DNA of 64,000 bases from Trichuris trichiura (taxonomy: Eukaryota > Nematoda > Enoplea > Trichinellida > Trichuridae), in contig JBAJFE010000016.1 in NCBI GenBank assembly GCA_037903355.1, forward strand, positions 124,001-188,000, in the 5' to 3' direction. Each line of letters starts with the position of its first letter. Position 1 is the first letter of the stretch. Positions 48,722 through 60,540 of this stretch are shown here, piece by piece. The notes under the pieces are model-generated. The model made no database searches. It saw nothing but the letters and a program-made list of their open reading frames with translations, and was not told the origin of the DNA. The position numbers and the translations under genes are program-made.

Positions 48722-48757
48722 AAGCTTTCAGGTCCACTCATGACCCGTCGTCAGCGT
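48722..48757 (-). ncRNA. Hammerhead-like ribozyme motif
   Basis: Minus strand CTGACGA (allowed CUGANGA variant), hairpin GGGTC...GACCT with one weak pair, GAAAGCTTC. Confidence 0.5.
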
Positions 48758-49237
48758 AGTTGCATCGCCCGTCGGGTCGGTCTTTATGGCTGCAAGCCTC
48801 TCCATCCGATCAACTATGGCAGAGACGTCCGCCATCAGGTTCCGTCCCGCCTAGTCAGTCAGACGGTGCAGCGAGCGATAAACCCGTTACGAAAAAAAGA
48901 AAAATAAAATAAATCAGGTGTGCGCGGGAACCAAAGAGAACAAAAAGAAAAAGAAAAAAAAAGAGGAAGAGCACAACGAGAGGCTCAGAAGAAGGAAGGT
49001 GGAGACGCGCGAAAGCAGGTTTTAAACTTGTTTGTTTAAAACAAATGGGTATACGTCGATTGTTGGCTCCTTAGTCCTCTTTTGTTAACGTGCCGCCGTC
49101 GCGGGAGGCCGGTAGGACGCTTGCTGCACCGTCCGACTGACTAGGCGGGACCGAAACCTGACGGCGTACGTTTCTGCCATAGTTGGTCGGATGGAGCAGC
49201 TTGCAGCCATAAAGACCGACCTCACGGGGTGCGCAAC

Positions 49238-49275
49238 TACGCTGATGACAGGTCATGAGTCGACCAGAAAGTTTC
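49238..49275 (+). ncRNA. Hammerhead-like ribozyme motif
   Basis: Plus strand CTGATGA, hairpin AGGTC/GACC, then AGAAAG. The inverted partner is at 48722-48757. Confidence 0.5.
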
Positions 49276-50089
49276 GTAATAAACCTCCTTGCAATAAACA
49301 TTAATTAAACAACGGGTTGAAAATTCCGTGAAAAACTTTAGAAAAACAAATTACGAAACCGTTCCGAAGAAACGAAAACAGAAAAACATAACGTTAATAT
49401 AAAACAGGCTGAAAATACTGCTACACAAAAGATTAGGCTGTATTATTTGGCAAAAAGCAGTGACTACTCCCACAGCCGCTAACCATAAAAATGCTACAGG
49501 GTATAAATTCTTAAAAAAAGCTTGATTCCAATGGCATACTGCAATAATAGCCTCGGAAAATCATTTAAGCAAGTATGATGTCCTCATTTCTTCTTATAAA
49601 ACGTTTCCTGAATCGTAACTCGTTTATTCCAGCCATCTTTGCATATCAACAGCAGCAACCGTTGAGTATCAATACACACCATTCTTCCATCTGGCGTACC
49701 TGAACTGTCAGCATCACCACTGCTTCGCCTTGAAAACATTACTAAGTAAAACAACGGCTACTTGGTCTCGTCGTTTGCAAAAAGGTGACGGCTATGGTTT
49801 TGGTTTTAAAACTGAGACTACTAGTAAGCGATTAACGGGCGGGTAGCGCACGCATAATGAATACTTCGAGCAAACTGGCGACTTGGCTGTCTGATAAACT
49901 TTAACCGCAATTTTCAGTTCCGTTAAATACTTAAACCATGATTTGTTTGCTGAAGCTTTTAGAATTTTCTATTTAATACGCCCAAAGCCGTACTTTGCTT
50001 CCTAGCCGCCCAAACCGTCTGAAAAATGTAGAATCCCTTCTGCCAACCTTGGCAACATTCGGCAAATTTGGAATATGACAGCGGGACGG

Positions 50090-50400
50090 CTTTTTTCTTC
50101 TTCGTAACGGTTTTTTTTCTTTTAAACTTTTTCGCGGGATTTCTAACCTGTTGTTCATTAAACGCTTATTTAAAAAACGTTTTACGGAGCTTTCGGGTCT
50201 CCGCTTGACCCGTTATCAGCGTAAATTGTACCGCCCATCTGGTCGGTCTTTATGGTTGCAAGCCGCCCCATCCGACCAACTTTGGCAGAGACCTACTGCC
50301 GTCAGCTCTATCTTGAGCCGTCAGGTTTCCGTCCCGCCTAGTCAGTCAGACAGCGCAGCGAGCTTCCAACCGACCTTCTATGACGGCGGCACATGAACCG
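50090..50400 (-). mobile_element. Single-arm hammerhead-bearing element in unit 2
   Basis: The same blocks as one arm of the 48.6-49.35 kb fold-back element (GTTCATTAAACGCTTATTT, GGTCGGTCTTTATGGTTGCA, GCCTAGTCAGTCAGAC). It splits the otherwise shared GACAGCGGGACGGCT motif of the unit (50.08 and 50.4 kb), so it arrived after the unit formed. The flanking GCGGGACGGCT on both sides looks like a target duplication. Confidence 0.75.
50186..50221 (-). ncRNA. Degenerate hammerhead-like motif
   Basis: Minus strand CTGATAA instead of CTGATGA, hairpin GGGTC/GACCC intact, GAAAGCTCC. A change at a conserved core G probably abolishes activity. Confidence 0.45.
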
Positions 50401-50659
50401 CGGGACGGCTACGAAACAGGATTCAAAATCGCTAAAAATAACTTCGTACTTAACAGCCTGCAAGATTTAATCTTCTTATGGTAAAAAACCTACTTAATCG
50501 TCGGCAGTTAAGAAGGAAAAGGAAAACGAAAATGAAGAGCAAGATTTTCCTTTTCTGTTTCATAGCATTGATTGGCTTTTCGCCGTTTGAAAACAAAATA
50601 GCTAAACCTCATTTAAGCGCAGATAGCTGAAACCACGCCAATTTAAGCTGCGGATGCGG

Positions 50660-51073
50660 TTAAATGGCTATATTAATTTTGCGCTTGTGATAATGTTCAG
50701 CGTTTAGAAGGAAAACCCAATACGCGCTGTAAGCCGGCAAGCTGAAGCATGTTCTTCCTTGAAGAAGGTTACTACAGAAGGACCCTATTGGCATGAAGTC
50801 TGTTTTATCACAGAAGCTTCTCAAATGTACCTTTTCCTTCGGTTTAGCAGCAGGGTCACCGTTCTTTCTTTGACTGCCTTTTCCTGCATCCTTCGCGCCA
50901 GAATAACGATTTTTCGCTTCGTCCTCATCGCTGCCCACGGATGAATCCTGCAAAACACGAAGGACTCCATTATATTAAAGCCACATACGCATTTGAATTG
51001 CTAACGCGACTACCTTTTTGCCAACTACACAAGCGACAGCCAGGCAAAGTATAAGCAACCACGTCGGCTACAT
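50660..51073 (-). pseudogene. Secreted-protein family, copy 2 (stop at codon 2)
   Basis: Same layout as copy 1: leader exon to about 51014, intron, exon 2 from 50947. The ATG at 51071-51073 is followed directly by TAG where intact copies have CAG, although the hydrophobic leader (LLILCLAVACVVGKK) is otherwise kept. Exon 2 (DSSVGSDEDEAKNRYSG...) stays open to 50660, ending 17 codons earlier than copies 3-5. No other in-frame ATG rescues the leader, so it is probably not secreted. Confidence 0.6.
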
Positions 51074-52300
51074 CTTTTGTGACAATGAGCTAGAAAAGTT
51101 TACCAGAAAGTCGACTGAACATCAATGGCACCCCAACGACCCATTGGACAGACTGCCTACCGCCATTTGCCTTTTCAGCTATACGACTGAACAACTGACT
51201 AACGCGGTTGATTAATTTCAACTGCTCTAAGGACAATTTCAAATTGAGGACGCTTAGTGCATACACTTTTAGAGTGGACAGGTTCTATCAGCTACTAACT
51301 GGTTCTTTTTCGTATCCAGTGTAAACGAGGGATTATTGGGAGACCCCCGCTTCCAAAAAAATAACTGCACGGATTCTATTTACATGTAACACTACTAAGT
51401 GGAAAAAATGACTATCGATTTATGGCTATTTCTTTTTTCTAGAGCGAATGCCAAACTGGCTGCCTCAGGCTAATGTTTGCAAGGAAAACGAATGATATAA
51501 ATGGCAAAATGAAAGTTTAGCTTAATGCACGACAGATTGCTAGGATTGAGACAAATGGTAAAAAGAAAAGCCATCGCCTACTGCACTTCCTTACGATGTA
51601 AGCAAAAGTTCCGACTTCCGTTCTCTGTAAAGGCCTTTCTCAAAATTTTTTCTCTCCGACTCTACAACTGCTCCCTCTGACAAGCATCTGTGGACCTCAT
51701 AATTGAAATATGGGCCGGCTGATTTTTAATTAACTTTATTTCGACTTACGAAGACGTAGAGGAGCTCTGTGACCATTTAAAAACTCAAAAAAACAACAGG
51801 CCGACTCGCGAAAGGCACACACTCTAATAGAAGTACATCAGTTCCCTTGAGTGCAAGCAGCAGTGTTGTATTGGAAATCAGAAGTTTCCAAAACTTTGAA
51901 CTTTCGTTCAAGAAGACATTTTTGACATTGGATGTTGGACATTGGACATTCCTGGTGATTAAAAATTTCGTTTAAGTCAGAAGCGCGTTCCCATTTATTC
52001 CAAGTCAACTCGCCATGCCACAATACCTAGACGTTACTTGTGCTAATCATATAAGTTAAAAACCATTCCAAAAAAGGCACTACAGAAAATCTTATTTTTT
52101 CACGTCCTCTAAAGCGGGAAGCTATCATCATTACGTTGTAATACGCATAGCTTCTGTAAACCTAATAATTCATAGATAAATGCATTCACTGAGCTGTGTG
52201 GCTAGAGTTCCGTTTAAACTATCCACGAACTCTTCTCAATTCCGCCAGTCAGCCTTTCGCGCCCTTCTTCCTCTTCTTCTTCTTCTACTAAGAAATTTTG

Positions 52301-52403
52301 TTCTAATGTTTTATACAGCGGTATTTTCAGCCTGTTTGTTTGTTAATGTTTATACAATTAACAGTAATAAAAACAGGCTGAAAATACTGCTACACAAAAG
52401 ATT
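52301..52403. repeat. Palindromic spacer between units 2 and 3
   Basis: GTATTTTCAGCCTGTTTGTT on the left and AACAGGCTGAAAATAC on the right around an ATTAACAGTAAT centre. The same arms close units elsewhere (43.67, 47.99, 49.41 and 55.64 kb). Confidence 0.75.
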
Positions 52404-52472
52404 AGGCTGTATTATTTCGCAAAACTGGGTGGCTAATCCCACGGCCTCGGACAATAAAAATGTCACAAGGTA

Positions 52473-53352
52473 CAGACAGTTCTCGTATAATGCGAGCGTT
52501 TGGTCACTTAGAAATCCTGAAAAATCTCGCGTTATGTGAAATAGCGTTATAAGAGACATGTAAAGTATAGGAAAATCACGATTTGGTTGAAAGCGTCAGA
52601 AGGATTGATTACTTGTAAACAACAACGGAGAGATATCTTAAATAAGCTGGGTTGAAACAGGAATTATGATGTACCTGAGCTACTTATTCTACCGTGAGCC
52701 ACACTGACGTATGGATCATCTTACACGGGGTCTGAATAACATTACCTTTTACGGCGATCATACATTAACGGCAGAGCTTTTATGATAATACTCCTTACAG
52801 CGGGCGGAGTTCAAACTGGCTTTCAGGAGTGGCGTGCTTCCGTCCTTAGCTTGTGGATGGAGTCCCGCTCAGTACTAAGATAAACGACCTCATACCCAAG
52901 AAAGAATGGAGTTCCGTTGGACTCACTATTTTAATCTCACTATCCTTTGTTACGGGCGAACTAAGGTCCTATTATATGTAGAAGGTAGCGCTTCCTCGTC
53001 GTCACAATGTTATTCCACCGATTATGAATACCGATCAGTAGCCTGTTTGAGTATGCATATCGCAGGGTGCACAGCTGGGGATCGGACACTACTTCTGATA
53101 AGAATCCTAAACGTTTTTGTTACATTTCGCTTGTTCGTGCCCGAAGAACGCGCATAAGCTCACAGCGCGGCCTTTGTTTCCTCTCGGTGGATGAAAACAC
53201 GGGGAGATTTTCGCATACGCCCACGCTTCCCAGCCGGCGAAATCGCGTAAGAGCGAAAACAGAATCGCATTATGTGAGAAAGTGCTACGATTTCAAAATC
53301 GCGTATGAGCGAAAACGCGTTATATGAACACGCGTTATACGAGAACTACGTG
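52473..53352. mobile_element. 880-bp DNA element at a TA site in unit 3
   Basis: Ends CAGACAGTTCTCGTATAATG and, inverted, CACGTAGTTCTCGTATAACG, flanked by TA on both sides (52471-52472 and 53353-53354). Unit 4 at the matching place has the empty site (CAAGGTATTAATTTTAA). No transposase domain is recognisable, so it is probably a non-autonomous pogo/Tc1-like element. Confidence 0.7.
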
Positions 53353-53384
53353 TATAAATTTTAAAAAAAAGTTTGATTCGAGTC

Positions 53385-53525
53385 TTTTCAGGAATCTCCC
53401 AAGCGGAGGTTTAGGCGGGAACTTCAAAGGAGATCAAGTACTCATTCCACCCCGCCGTCGTGTTGTAAGTTTTCCGGCCAACCTGTCCCGCCATAGACTA
53501 AGCTTAAGCCTGAACATTACACTGA
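53385..53525 (-). repeat. TTAGGC-module MITE, partial copy in unit 3
   Basis: It starts AATCTCCCAAGCGGAGGTTT and includes the CGGCCAACCTGTCCCGCC and CTAAGCTTAAGCCTGAACAT modules, then breaks into unit sequence. It sits at the same place as the complete copy in unit 4, so it was inserted before units 3 and 4 separated. Confidence 0.65.
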
Positions 53526-53950
53526 CATTGAACAAACAGGCGACTCAGCTCTCAGATAAAATTTAATCGCGATTTACAGTTCCGGTCACAATTTAATCAT
53601 GACTTCTTTGCTAACGTTTCTGGGATTTTGTGTTTAATACTCCCAAAGTCGGACTTCGCTTCTTAGCTGCCTTATCGTCTGAAAAATGTAGAATCCCTTC
53701 TGGACATTTTGACGGAACTCAGAAAATTTCCAATATGACAGCGGGACGGTTACGAAACGGGATTCCAAATTGCTTAAGACAACCTTGCTCTTAACGGACT
53801 GCAAGATTTCATTTTCCTACGGTGAAATACCTGTTTATTGGTCGGCAGGTAAAAAGAACATGGAAAACGGAAAAAAAACAGCAAGATTTCCCCTTTCCGT
53901 TTCTTAGCAATAATTGGCTTTCTGCCGTATGCAAATAAAATAGCGAAACC

Positions 53951-54415
53951 TCATTCAAACGCAGATAGCTCAAACCACACCACCTGAAGCTGTGGACGCG
54001 GTGGACTGGCAATATGAACTGTGTGCTTCTGATTTTGTTCAGCGTTTAGAAGGAAAGCCCAATACGCGTTGCAAGCCGGCAAGCTTAAGCATATCCCTTC
54101 TTGAAGAAGATTACTACAGAAAGGCCCTATTGGCGCGAAGTCGGTTTTATCAAAAAAGCTTTTCAAACGTACTTTCTTCTTCGGTTTACCAGTAGGTTGA
54201 TCTTTCTTTCCATGACCGCCTTTTCCTGCATCCTTTGTGCCAGAATTATGATTCTTGGTTTTGTCCTCGTCGCTGTCCGCGGATGAATCCTGCGAAAAAC
54301 GAAGTAGTTAATTATAGTACAGCGGCATACGGATTTGAATTGCTAATGCGACTACGTTTTTCCCAAATGCACAGGCGACGGCCGGGCAAAGTGTAAGCAA
54401 CCACGCCAACAGCAC
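53951..54415 (-). pseudogene. Secreted-protein family, copy 3 (start codon changed)
   Basis: Exon 2 (53951-54289, 339 bases) is fully open and the same length as in copies 4 and 5: DSSADSDEDKTKNHNSGTKD..., FFDKTDFAPIGPFCSNLL, YWAFLLNAEQ, ending ELSAFE. In exon 1 the expected ATG at 54415 is GTG, and the leader has lost hydrophobic residues (TLCPAVACAFGKN). The donor is still GT. Without a start upstream the protein is unlikely to be made or secreted; an unseen alternative first exon cannot be excluded. Confidence 0.55.
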
Positions 54416-55620
54416 GTTTTCTGACAATCAGCTAGAAAAGTTTACCAGAAGGGCGACTGAATTTAAATGGCAACTCAACAACCAATTGAACAGACTGCCT
54501 ACCGCCATCTGCCCTTTCATCTACACGACTGAACAACTGACTAACACCGTTGATTAATTTCTCCCGCTCTAAGGACAGTTTCAACTTGAGGACACTTAAT
54601 GCATACACTTTTGGAGTGGACAAGCCCTATCAGCCACTGACTGATTCTTTTCCGTTTCCAATCTAAATGAGGGATTATTGGGAGCATCATAGTTGCAAGA
54701 AAATAACTGTACAGATTTTATGCACATGTAACACTACTGACCGGAAAAAATGACTATCGATTTATGGCGATTTACTTTTTCTAGAGCGAATCCCTAACTA
54801 GTTCTCTCCGGCTAATGTTTGCAACAAAAACAAATGATGTTAGCGACAAAATCGAATTTTATTATAATACACGACAGATCGCCAGGAGTGAGACAAATAG
54901 TAAAAAGAAAAGCCAACGCCTATGCCACTTCCTTACGATGTAAGCAAAAATTCCGACTTCCGTTCTCTGTAAAGGCCTTTCTCAAAATTTTTTTCTCCCT
55001 GACTCTACAACTGCTCCCTCCGATAAGCATCTGTGGACTTCATAATTGAAATGCGGGTCGGCTGATTTTTAGTTAACTTTCACCCGCCTTACGAAGATGT
55101 AGAGCAGCTACGTGGCCATTTTAATGTTAAGAAAAACAACAGATCGACTCACGAAGGGCACACAGTCTAATCGAAGCACATCAGTTTGCTTGAATGCAAG
55201 CAGTAGTATCGTATTGGAAATAGAACTTTCCCAAACTTTGAAATTTCACTCAAGAAGACATTTCTGACATTGGACTTTGCAGGTGATTAAAAGTTTCATC
55301 GAAGTCATAAGCGGGTTCTCGTTTATTCCAAGCGAACTCGTAGTGCCAGAGTACCTAGACGTTACATGTGTGAATCACATAGCTTAGAAACCATTTCAGC
55401 AAGGGCCTACAGAAAACTTTACTTTTGCGCGTCCTCTAAAGCGAAAAGCTGTGATCATTACCTTTGTAGTACGCGTAGTTTCTGTAAACCTAATAATTCA
55501 TAGATAATTGCATTCATTGAGCTCTGTGGTTAGAGTCCCATTGAAACTATCTTCGAACTTTTGTCACTTCTACAAGTTAGCCTTTCGCGCCCTTCTTCTT
55601 TTCCTACTAAGAAATTTTGT

Positions 55621-55724
55621 TCTAATCTTTTATGTAGCGGTATTTTCAGCCTGTTTGTTTGTTAACGTTTATACAATTAACGGTAATAAAAATAGGCTCA
55701 AAATACTGCTACGAAAAAGACTAG
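55621..55724. repeat. Palindromic spacer between units 3 and 4
   Basis: TGTAGCGGTATTTTCAGCCT is mirrored by AGGCTCAAAATACTGCTACG. Slightly more decayed than the spacer at 52.3 kb. Confidence 0.7.
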
Positions 55725-55811
55725 GGTGTATTATTTGGTAAAAAGCGGTGACTACTCCCACAGCCGCGGACAATAAAAATGTTACAAGGTATTAATTTTA
55801 AGGAAAGGTTT

Positions 55812-56142
55812 GAATCAGGTATTTTGGAAAATCTCCATGGCGGAGGTTCAGGCAGCAGCTTCCAAGGAGATCCAGTGGTCATTCCACCCCGCCGTCGTGT
55901 TGTGAGTTTGCCGGCTAACCTGTCTTACCTCAGCCAAAGCCTAAGCCTGAACATTAGACTGACGTCCTGCCTCCGTTGTGCCAGTGATGCTCCACTGTCC
56001 TCCTCCTCCTCCAACTTGCTCGGCAAGGGTTCAGTAACCAACAGTAGAACGTCCCTCCGGTTGTTCCGCTAATCCTTGCTATCGTCGCGCAATACCGTTT
56101 GGAGTTGCCCCTCAACCTCCGCCGGGGAGATTCCCGAAAAGT
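55812..56142 (-). mobile_element. TTAGGC-module MITE, complete copy in unit 4
   Basis: Inverted ends: GGAAAATCTCCATGGCGGAG at the left and CTCCGCCGGGGAGATTCCC at the right. On the minus strand the interior reads TTCAGGCTTAGGCTTTGGCT, then ACAGGTTAGCCGGCAAAC and ACGACGGCGGGGTGG, the module shared with 1.1 and 36.2 kb. Confidence 0.7.
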
Positions 56143-56908
56143 CCCTTCTAATAGTGTACTGTAACAAAAGCATCGGAAAACTATAGCAGCAAGTACGATG
56201 TCCTCATTTTTTCTTATAAACTGTTGCTTGAAACGTAACTCGTCTATTGCAGTCATCGTTGCTTATCAACAGCAGCAGCCGTTGAGTATCAGTACACAGC
56301 ATTCTTTTATCTGGCGTACCCGAACTTTCAGCATCATTACTGTTTCGCCTTGGAAACATTACTAAGTAAAATAACGGCGACCTGGTCGCGCCATTTCCGA
56401 AAAGGCAATGGCGACGATTTTGGTTTCATAACTGAAACTACTGGTAAGCAATTAACGGGCAGGTAGCGTATGCATAATGAATACTTTGAACAAACGGGGA
56501 ATTCCCCTGTCTGATGAACTTTAATCGAGATTTTCAGTTCCATTAAAAATTTAAATCATAACTTGTTTGCTAACGGTTTCGGAATTTTCTATTTAATACG
56601 CCAAAAGTTGGACATCGCTTGTTAGCCGCCCTATCGTCTGAAAAATGTAGAATCCCGTCCGTCAACTTGGGCAACATTCGACAAATTTGCAATATGACAG
56701 CGGGACAGCTAGGAAACAGGATCCCAAATCGGCGGAACAACCTTGTACTTAACAGGCTGGCAAGATTTCATTTTCGTATGGTAAGGAACCTGCTTAGTGA
56801 TCGGTAGGTAAGAAGAAAAGGGAAAACGGAAATAAATAGCAAGATTTCCGTTTTCCGTTTCTTAGCAATGATTGGTTTTTTGCCGTTTGAAAAGAAAATA
56901 GTCAAACC

Positions 56909-58557
56909 TCATTTAAGCGCAGATAGCTGAAAGCACGCCAACTGAAGCTGCGGATGCGACGGACTGGCTACATTAATTCTGTGCTTGTGAAGTTGTTCAG
57001 CGTTTAGAAGGAAAGCCCAATACCAGTTGTAAGCCGGCGAGGCTAAGCATATTCTTCCTTGAAGAAGATTACTAGAGAAAGGCTCTATTGGCATGAACTC
57101 GGTTTTACCAAAAAAGGCTTTCAAATATACCTTCTTCTTCAGTTTAGCAGTAGGTTCATCTTTCGTTCTATGACTGCCTTTCTCTGCATCCTTCGTGCCA
57201 GAGTGACGATTCTTGGCTTCGTCCTCATCGCTGTCCGCAGATGAATCCTGCAAAACACGAAACAGTTCATTAGAGTAAAGCTAGATACGCGTTTTAATTG
57301 CTTATGGGACTACATTTTTGCCAGCTGCACAGGCGACCGCCAGACAAGGTACAGTCAGCCCGTGTTATCCGCTGGGTTCTATACAACGCGGTTCGTCCGG
57401 CGTGAAATAGTGCCGTCATCTTTTGTAAGGCGGTACACGAGATAAAGCCTAGAACAGTCAGTGGTTTCTGGTTTGTGGGGAGATGCAGTCAGTGAATGCG
57501 AGGAGTTAGGTCCCATCGATGAAGAGGTCATGGACATAGTGAATTTTGGCAACGAGTTGGGAGGTGAGGGTTTCTCTGACACGGTAGAGGAAGATATCAG
57601 GGAGCTCATAGGAGGATGTAGAAAACCGTTCACCAATGCGGAACTCGAGGAACTGATGCAATCACCTACGGGCAGCGACGACGACGTTATGGAAGATACA
57701 GGAGCTTAAACACCTTCAGAATGAACGCTGCAAAAGCTTGCCAGTATTTTCCGGCAAGCGCAAGTCCTGAAGGATAGGATTGCTGACTACGATCCACCCA
57801 TGGAACGTGGCATCATGGTTATACGAGGAATAACGGTTTCGTTGAAGCCGCTAGAAGATTTATTCGATAAAGCGAAGAAAAGGCAGATACAGCTCCCTAT
57901 AAGAATGTTTTCAAAGAAAGCTCTGGCAGCTGCGGAACCTAACATTTTAAGGCGAGAAGTTTCGCTACCAACAAGTTCAGGAAACCGTAAGAGTGATCAG
58001 CCTCCATGGAATCTGCGCCCACCCACAGGAAGTGGGTAAATTGATTCGTGATGCACCAAACGTTTCTGCCGTAGACGTTTTCCTCTATGTGGATGTGTTC
58101 TGTGTAATGTTCACTATTTCTGCTTAAGTGCCTATGTATTTCATATTTTCCCTGCTCTGTAAGCATTCTGTGCACCAGTAGATCGCTTCGTTCATTAAAG
58201 CAAGGCGATTCATACTAGTTTAGGAAAAGAGACTTTTACTTTCATCCCTTCTTGTATCTAATCGCCTGGACTTTCACCGCCAGCTCCATCGGACAAGCAC
58301 AGTCTCACTGATGTCCTTATCTCGTAGCTAGTTTCTGCAGTACCAAGATTCTAAGGATCACTAGGTATGATAACCGCTCCGGAAGGAATTCAAGGGGGCA
58401 AAATGAAATGCCCCCCAGAATATAACCTATTTAGCCTTTTTCCTATGGTAACCTATATTACGCGGATCCGGCTTAACGCGGTGAAATACTCAAAATTTTG
58501 GAGCACTTAAACGCCGAAAACGAGGGCTGACTGTATAAGCAACCACGTCGGCTACAT
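56909..58557 (-). pseudogene. Secreted-protein family, copy 4 (signal exon split by a transposon)
   Basis: Exon 2 (56909-57247, 339 bases) is intact: DSSADSDEDEAKNRHSGTKD, FFGKTEFMPIEPFSSNLL, ending QLSALK. The leader exon is cut in two: the 3' half is at about 57298-57349 and the 5' half with the ATG at 58538-58557, separated by a 1,182-base DNA transposon. As in copy 2, the ATG is followed by TAG. Copies 2 and 4 therefore share an old leader mutation and the transposon came later or independently. Confidence 0.65.
57352..58533 (+). mobile_element. Pogo/Tigger-type DNA transposon, deleted copy
   Basis: Terminal inverted repeats CAGTCAGCCC...GGGCTGACTG with TA on each side (57350-57351, 58534-58535). 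An 82-codon frame at 57461-57709 reads FSDTVEEDIRELIGG and PFTNAELEELMQ, which matches the C-terminal tail of Tigger/pogo transposases. The DDE catalytic region is missing, so this is an internally deleted, non-autonomous copy. Confidence 0.8.
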
Positions 58558-60328
58558 GTTTTGTGACAATGAGCTAGAAAAGTTTACCAGAAAACTGACT
58601 GGATTTTAATTGCACCCCAACAACCAATGAGACAGACTGCCTACCGCCATCTGCGTTTTCAGCCACACGACTGAACTACTAACATCGTTGATTAATTTCA
58701 ATTGGTCTAAGGACAATTTCGAATTGAGAACACCTAGTGCATATACTTTTGCAGTGGACAGGTACTATCACCTGCTGACTGGTTCTTTTTCGTTTCCAAT
58801 CTAAACGAGGGATTATTGGGAGCGTCAGCGTTTGCAAGAAAATACCTCTACGAGCTCTATTTACAAGTAACACAACTGAGCGGAAAAAATGACTATCGAT
58901 TTACGGCTACCTACTTTTTCAAGAGTGGTTTGCTAACTAGCTGCCTCAGGCTAATGCTTACGAAGAAAACGAATGATTTTAGTGAGAAAATGAAAGTTTA
59001 GCTTAATGCACGACAGATTGTTAGGAATGACACAAATAGTAGAAAGAAAAGCCAACTCCTATGCCACTTCCTTAAGGTGGATACAAAAGTTTTCACTTTC
59101 GTTCCGTCTAATAACCGTTCTCAAAATTTCTTCTTTCTGACTCTACACCTGCTGCCTCTGATAAGCACCCGTGGACTTTCAGATTCAAATACAGGTCGGC
59201 TGATTTTTAATTAACTTTCTTTCGACTTTTTTACGATGATGTAGAGGAGCTGTGCGACCGTTTTGATGCTAACTCGAATTTAATAAAAATGAAAAGATCG
59301 ACTCACGAAAGGAGCACACTAATAAAACCCAATCAGTTTGCCTGAATGCAAGAAGCAGTATCGTATTTGAAGTCAGAACTTTCCTACACTTTGACTTTTC
59401 GTTCAAGAAGGCATTCTTGACATTGTTCTGCAGATGAGTTAAGTTCTCACTGAAGTCAGAAGTGGATGCTCATTTATTCCAAGTCAACTCGCAGTGTCAC
59501 AATTCCTACACTTCGCGTGCGCTAATAACATAGCTTAAAAACCATTCCAACGAAGGCCTACAGAAAACCTTCGCTTTGCGCTTCACCTGAAGCGGGGAGC
59601 TTTGATCATTACCTTTGTAATACACACAGTTTCTGTTAACCTAATATTTCCTAGCTAAACGAATTAATTGAGTTCTATGGTTAGAATCCCATTGCAATGA
59701 TCTACGGACTTTACTCGATCTAACAGCCAGCCATTCTCACCGTAAGCCCTGATCGAGAGATAACGTTTCCGTGGGGAACTTAAGATCTATTGACAATGAT
59801 TTAACACAAAACAATACGCAAACTGTAGCTGTGCCCCTGCTGAAATGAAGGGCACTTTGCGACTCACTATATTACTTTAGTACTCACAATAATACGAAAC
59901 CATAAAAGCTGAAAACACCGTAAAGGCAGTGAACGTGTTTTCACAAAATTAAATAGCTTGCATTTCTGTGCTTTAGGAGAATCCAGCGACTTAGCAACAA
60001 AATATGCAAAGCTTACAAAGTCTCTTGGAAATAAGAATAAATTTTGAAAAATCTTTTTCTCTAGGGGAAGAATATTTCATTGTTGCCATTGAAAGATATA
60101 GCAAGTCAGACGTCAAGCAACAACTGCACATCGCCTGCAAACATGAATGGTTTAGTAAATGCTCAGGTCACTCAAAAAACCTACTAATTCTGCTTCCATG
60201 TTGCCATACTAACTAAACGAAAAGCTTAGAAATTGTTCTGCGGAGTAAATCATAGGAAGCGCGCCGCTAATACTTAATATCGCTGCTAGCGTTTACAGTT
60301 CTCTTATATGTTGCTTCTTTTCCATGTA

Positions 60329-60512
60329 CAGTAAAAGCCCCACAAGTTGACCACCCAACGGACTGGGGAAAACTGGTCAACATAGGTAGTCAACATATAG
60401 GAAGTGAGTATAAGTACCTTAGCTAACGTGCGGACAAGTCAACTGGCCACAATTCGGTCAACCTAGGGAGGTGGTCACCACATAGGAGTGGTCAACTTCA
60501 GGGGTTTTACTG
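60329..60512. mobile_element. 184-bp MITE at a TA site
   Basis: Ends CAGTAAAAGCCCC and GGGGTTTTACTG, flanked by TA (60327-60328, 60513-60514). The inside is rich in GGTCAAC/GTTGACC motifs in both orientations. Size and ends fit a pogo-like MITE. Confidence 0.8.
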
Positions 60513-60540
60513 TATTAGTAGAACTATGAAAGTTTTGAAA

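Larger units (their letters stand above)
48646..49352. mobile_element. Fold-back element with a hammerhead-like motif in each arm
   Basis: Arms of about 250-270 bases (48646-48895 and 49082-49352) are inverted copies: AATTTGTTTTTCTAAAGTTT on the left, its complement at the right end. A purine-rich spacer lies between. Each arm carries the ribozyme core, a GGTCGGTCTTTATGGCTGCA block and GCCTAGTCAGTCAGACGG. It is nested in the spacer between units 1 and 2. Confidence 0.8.
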
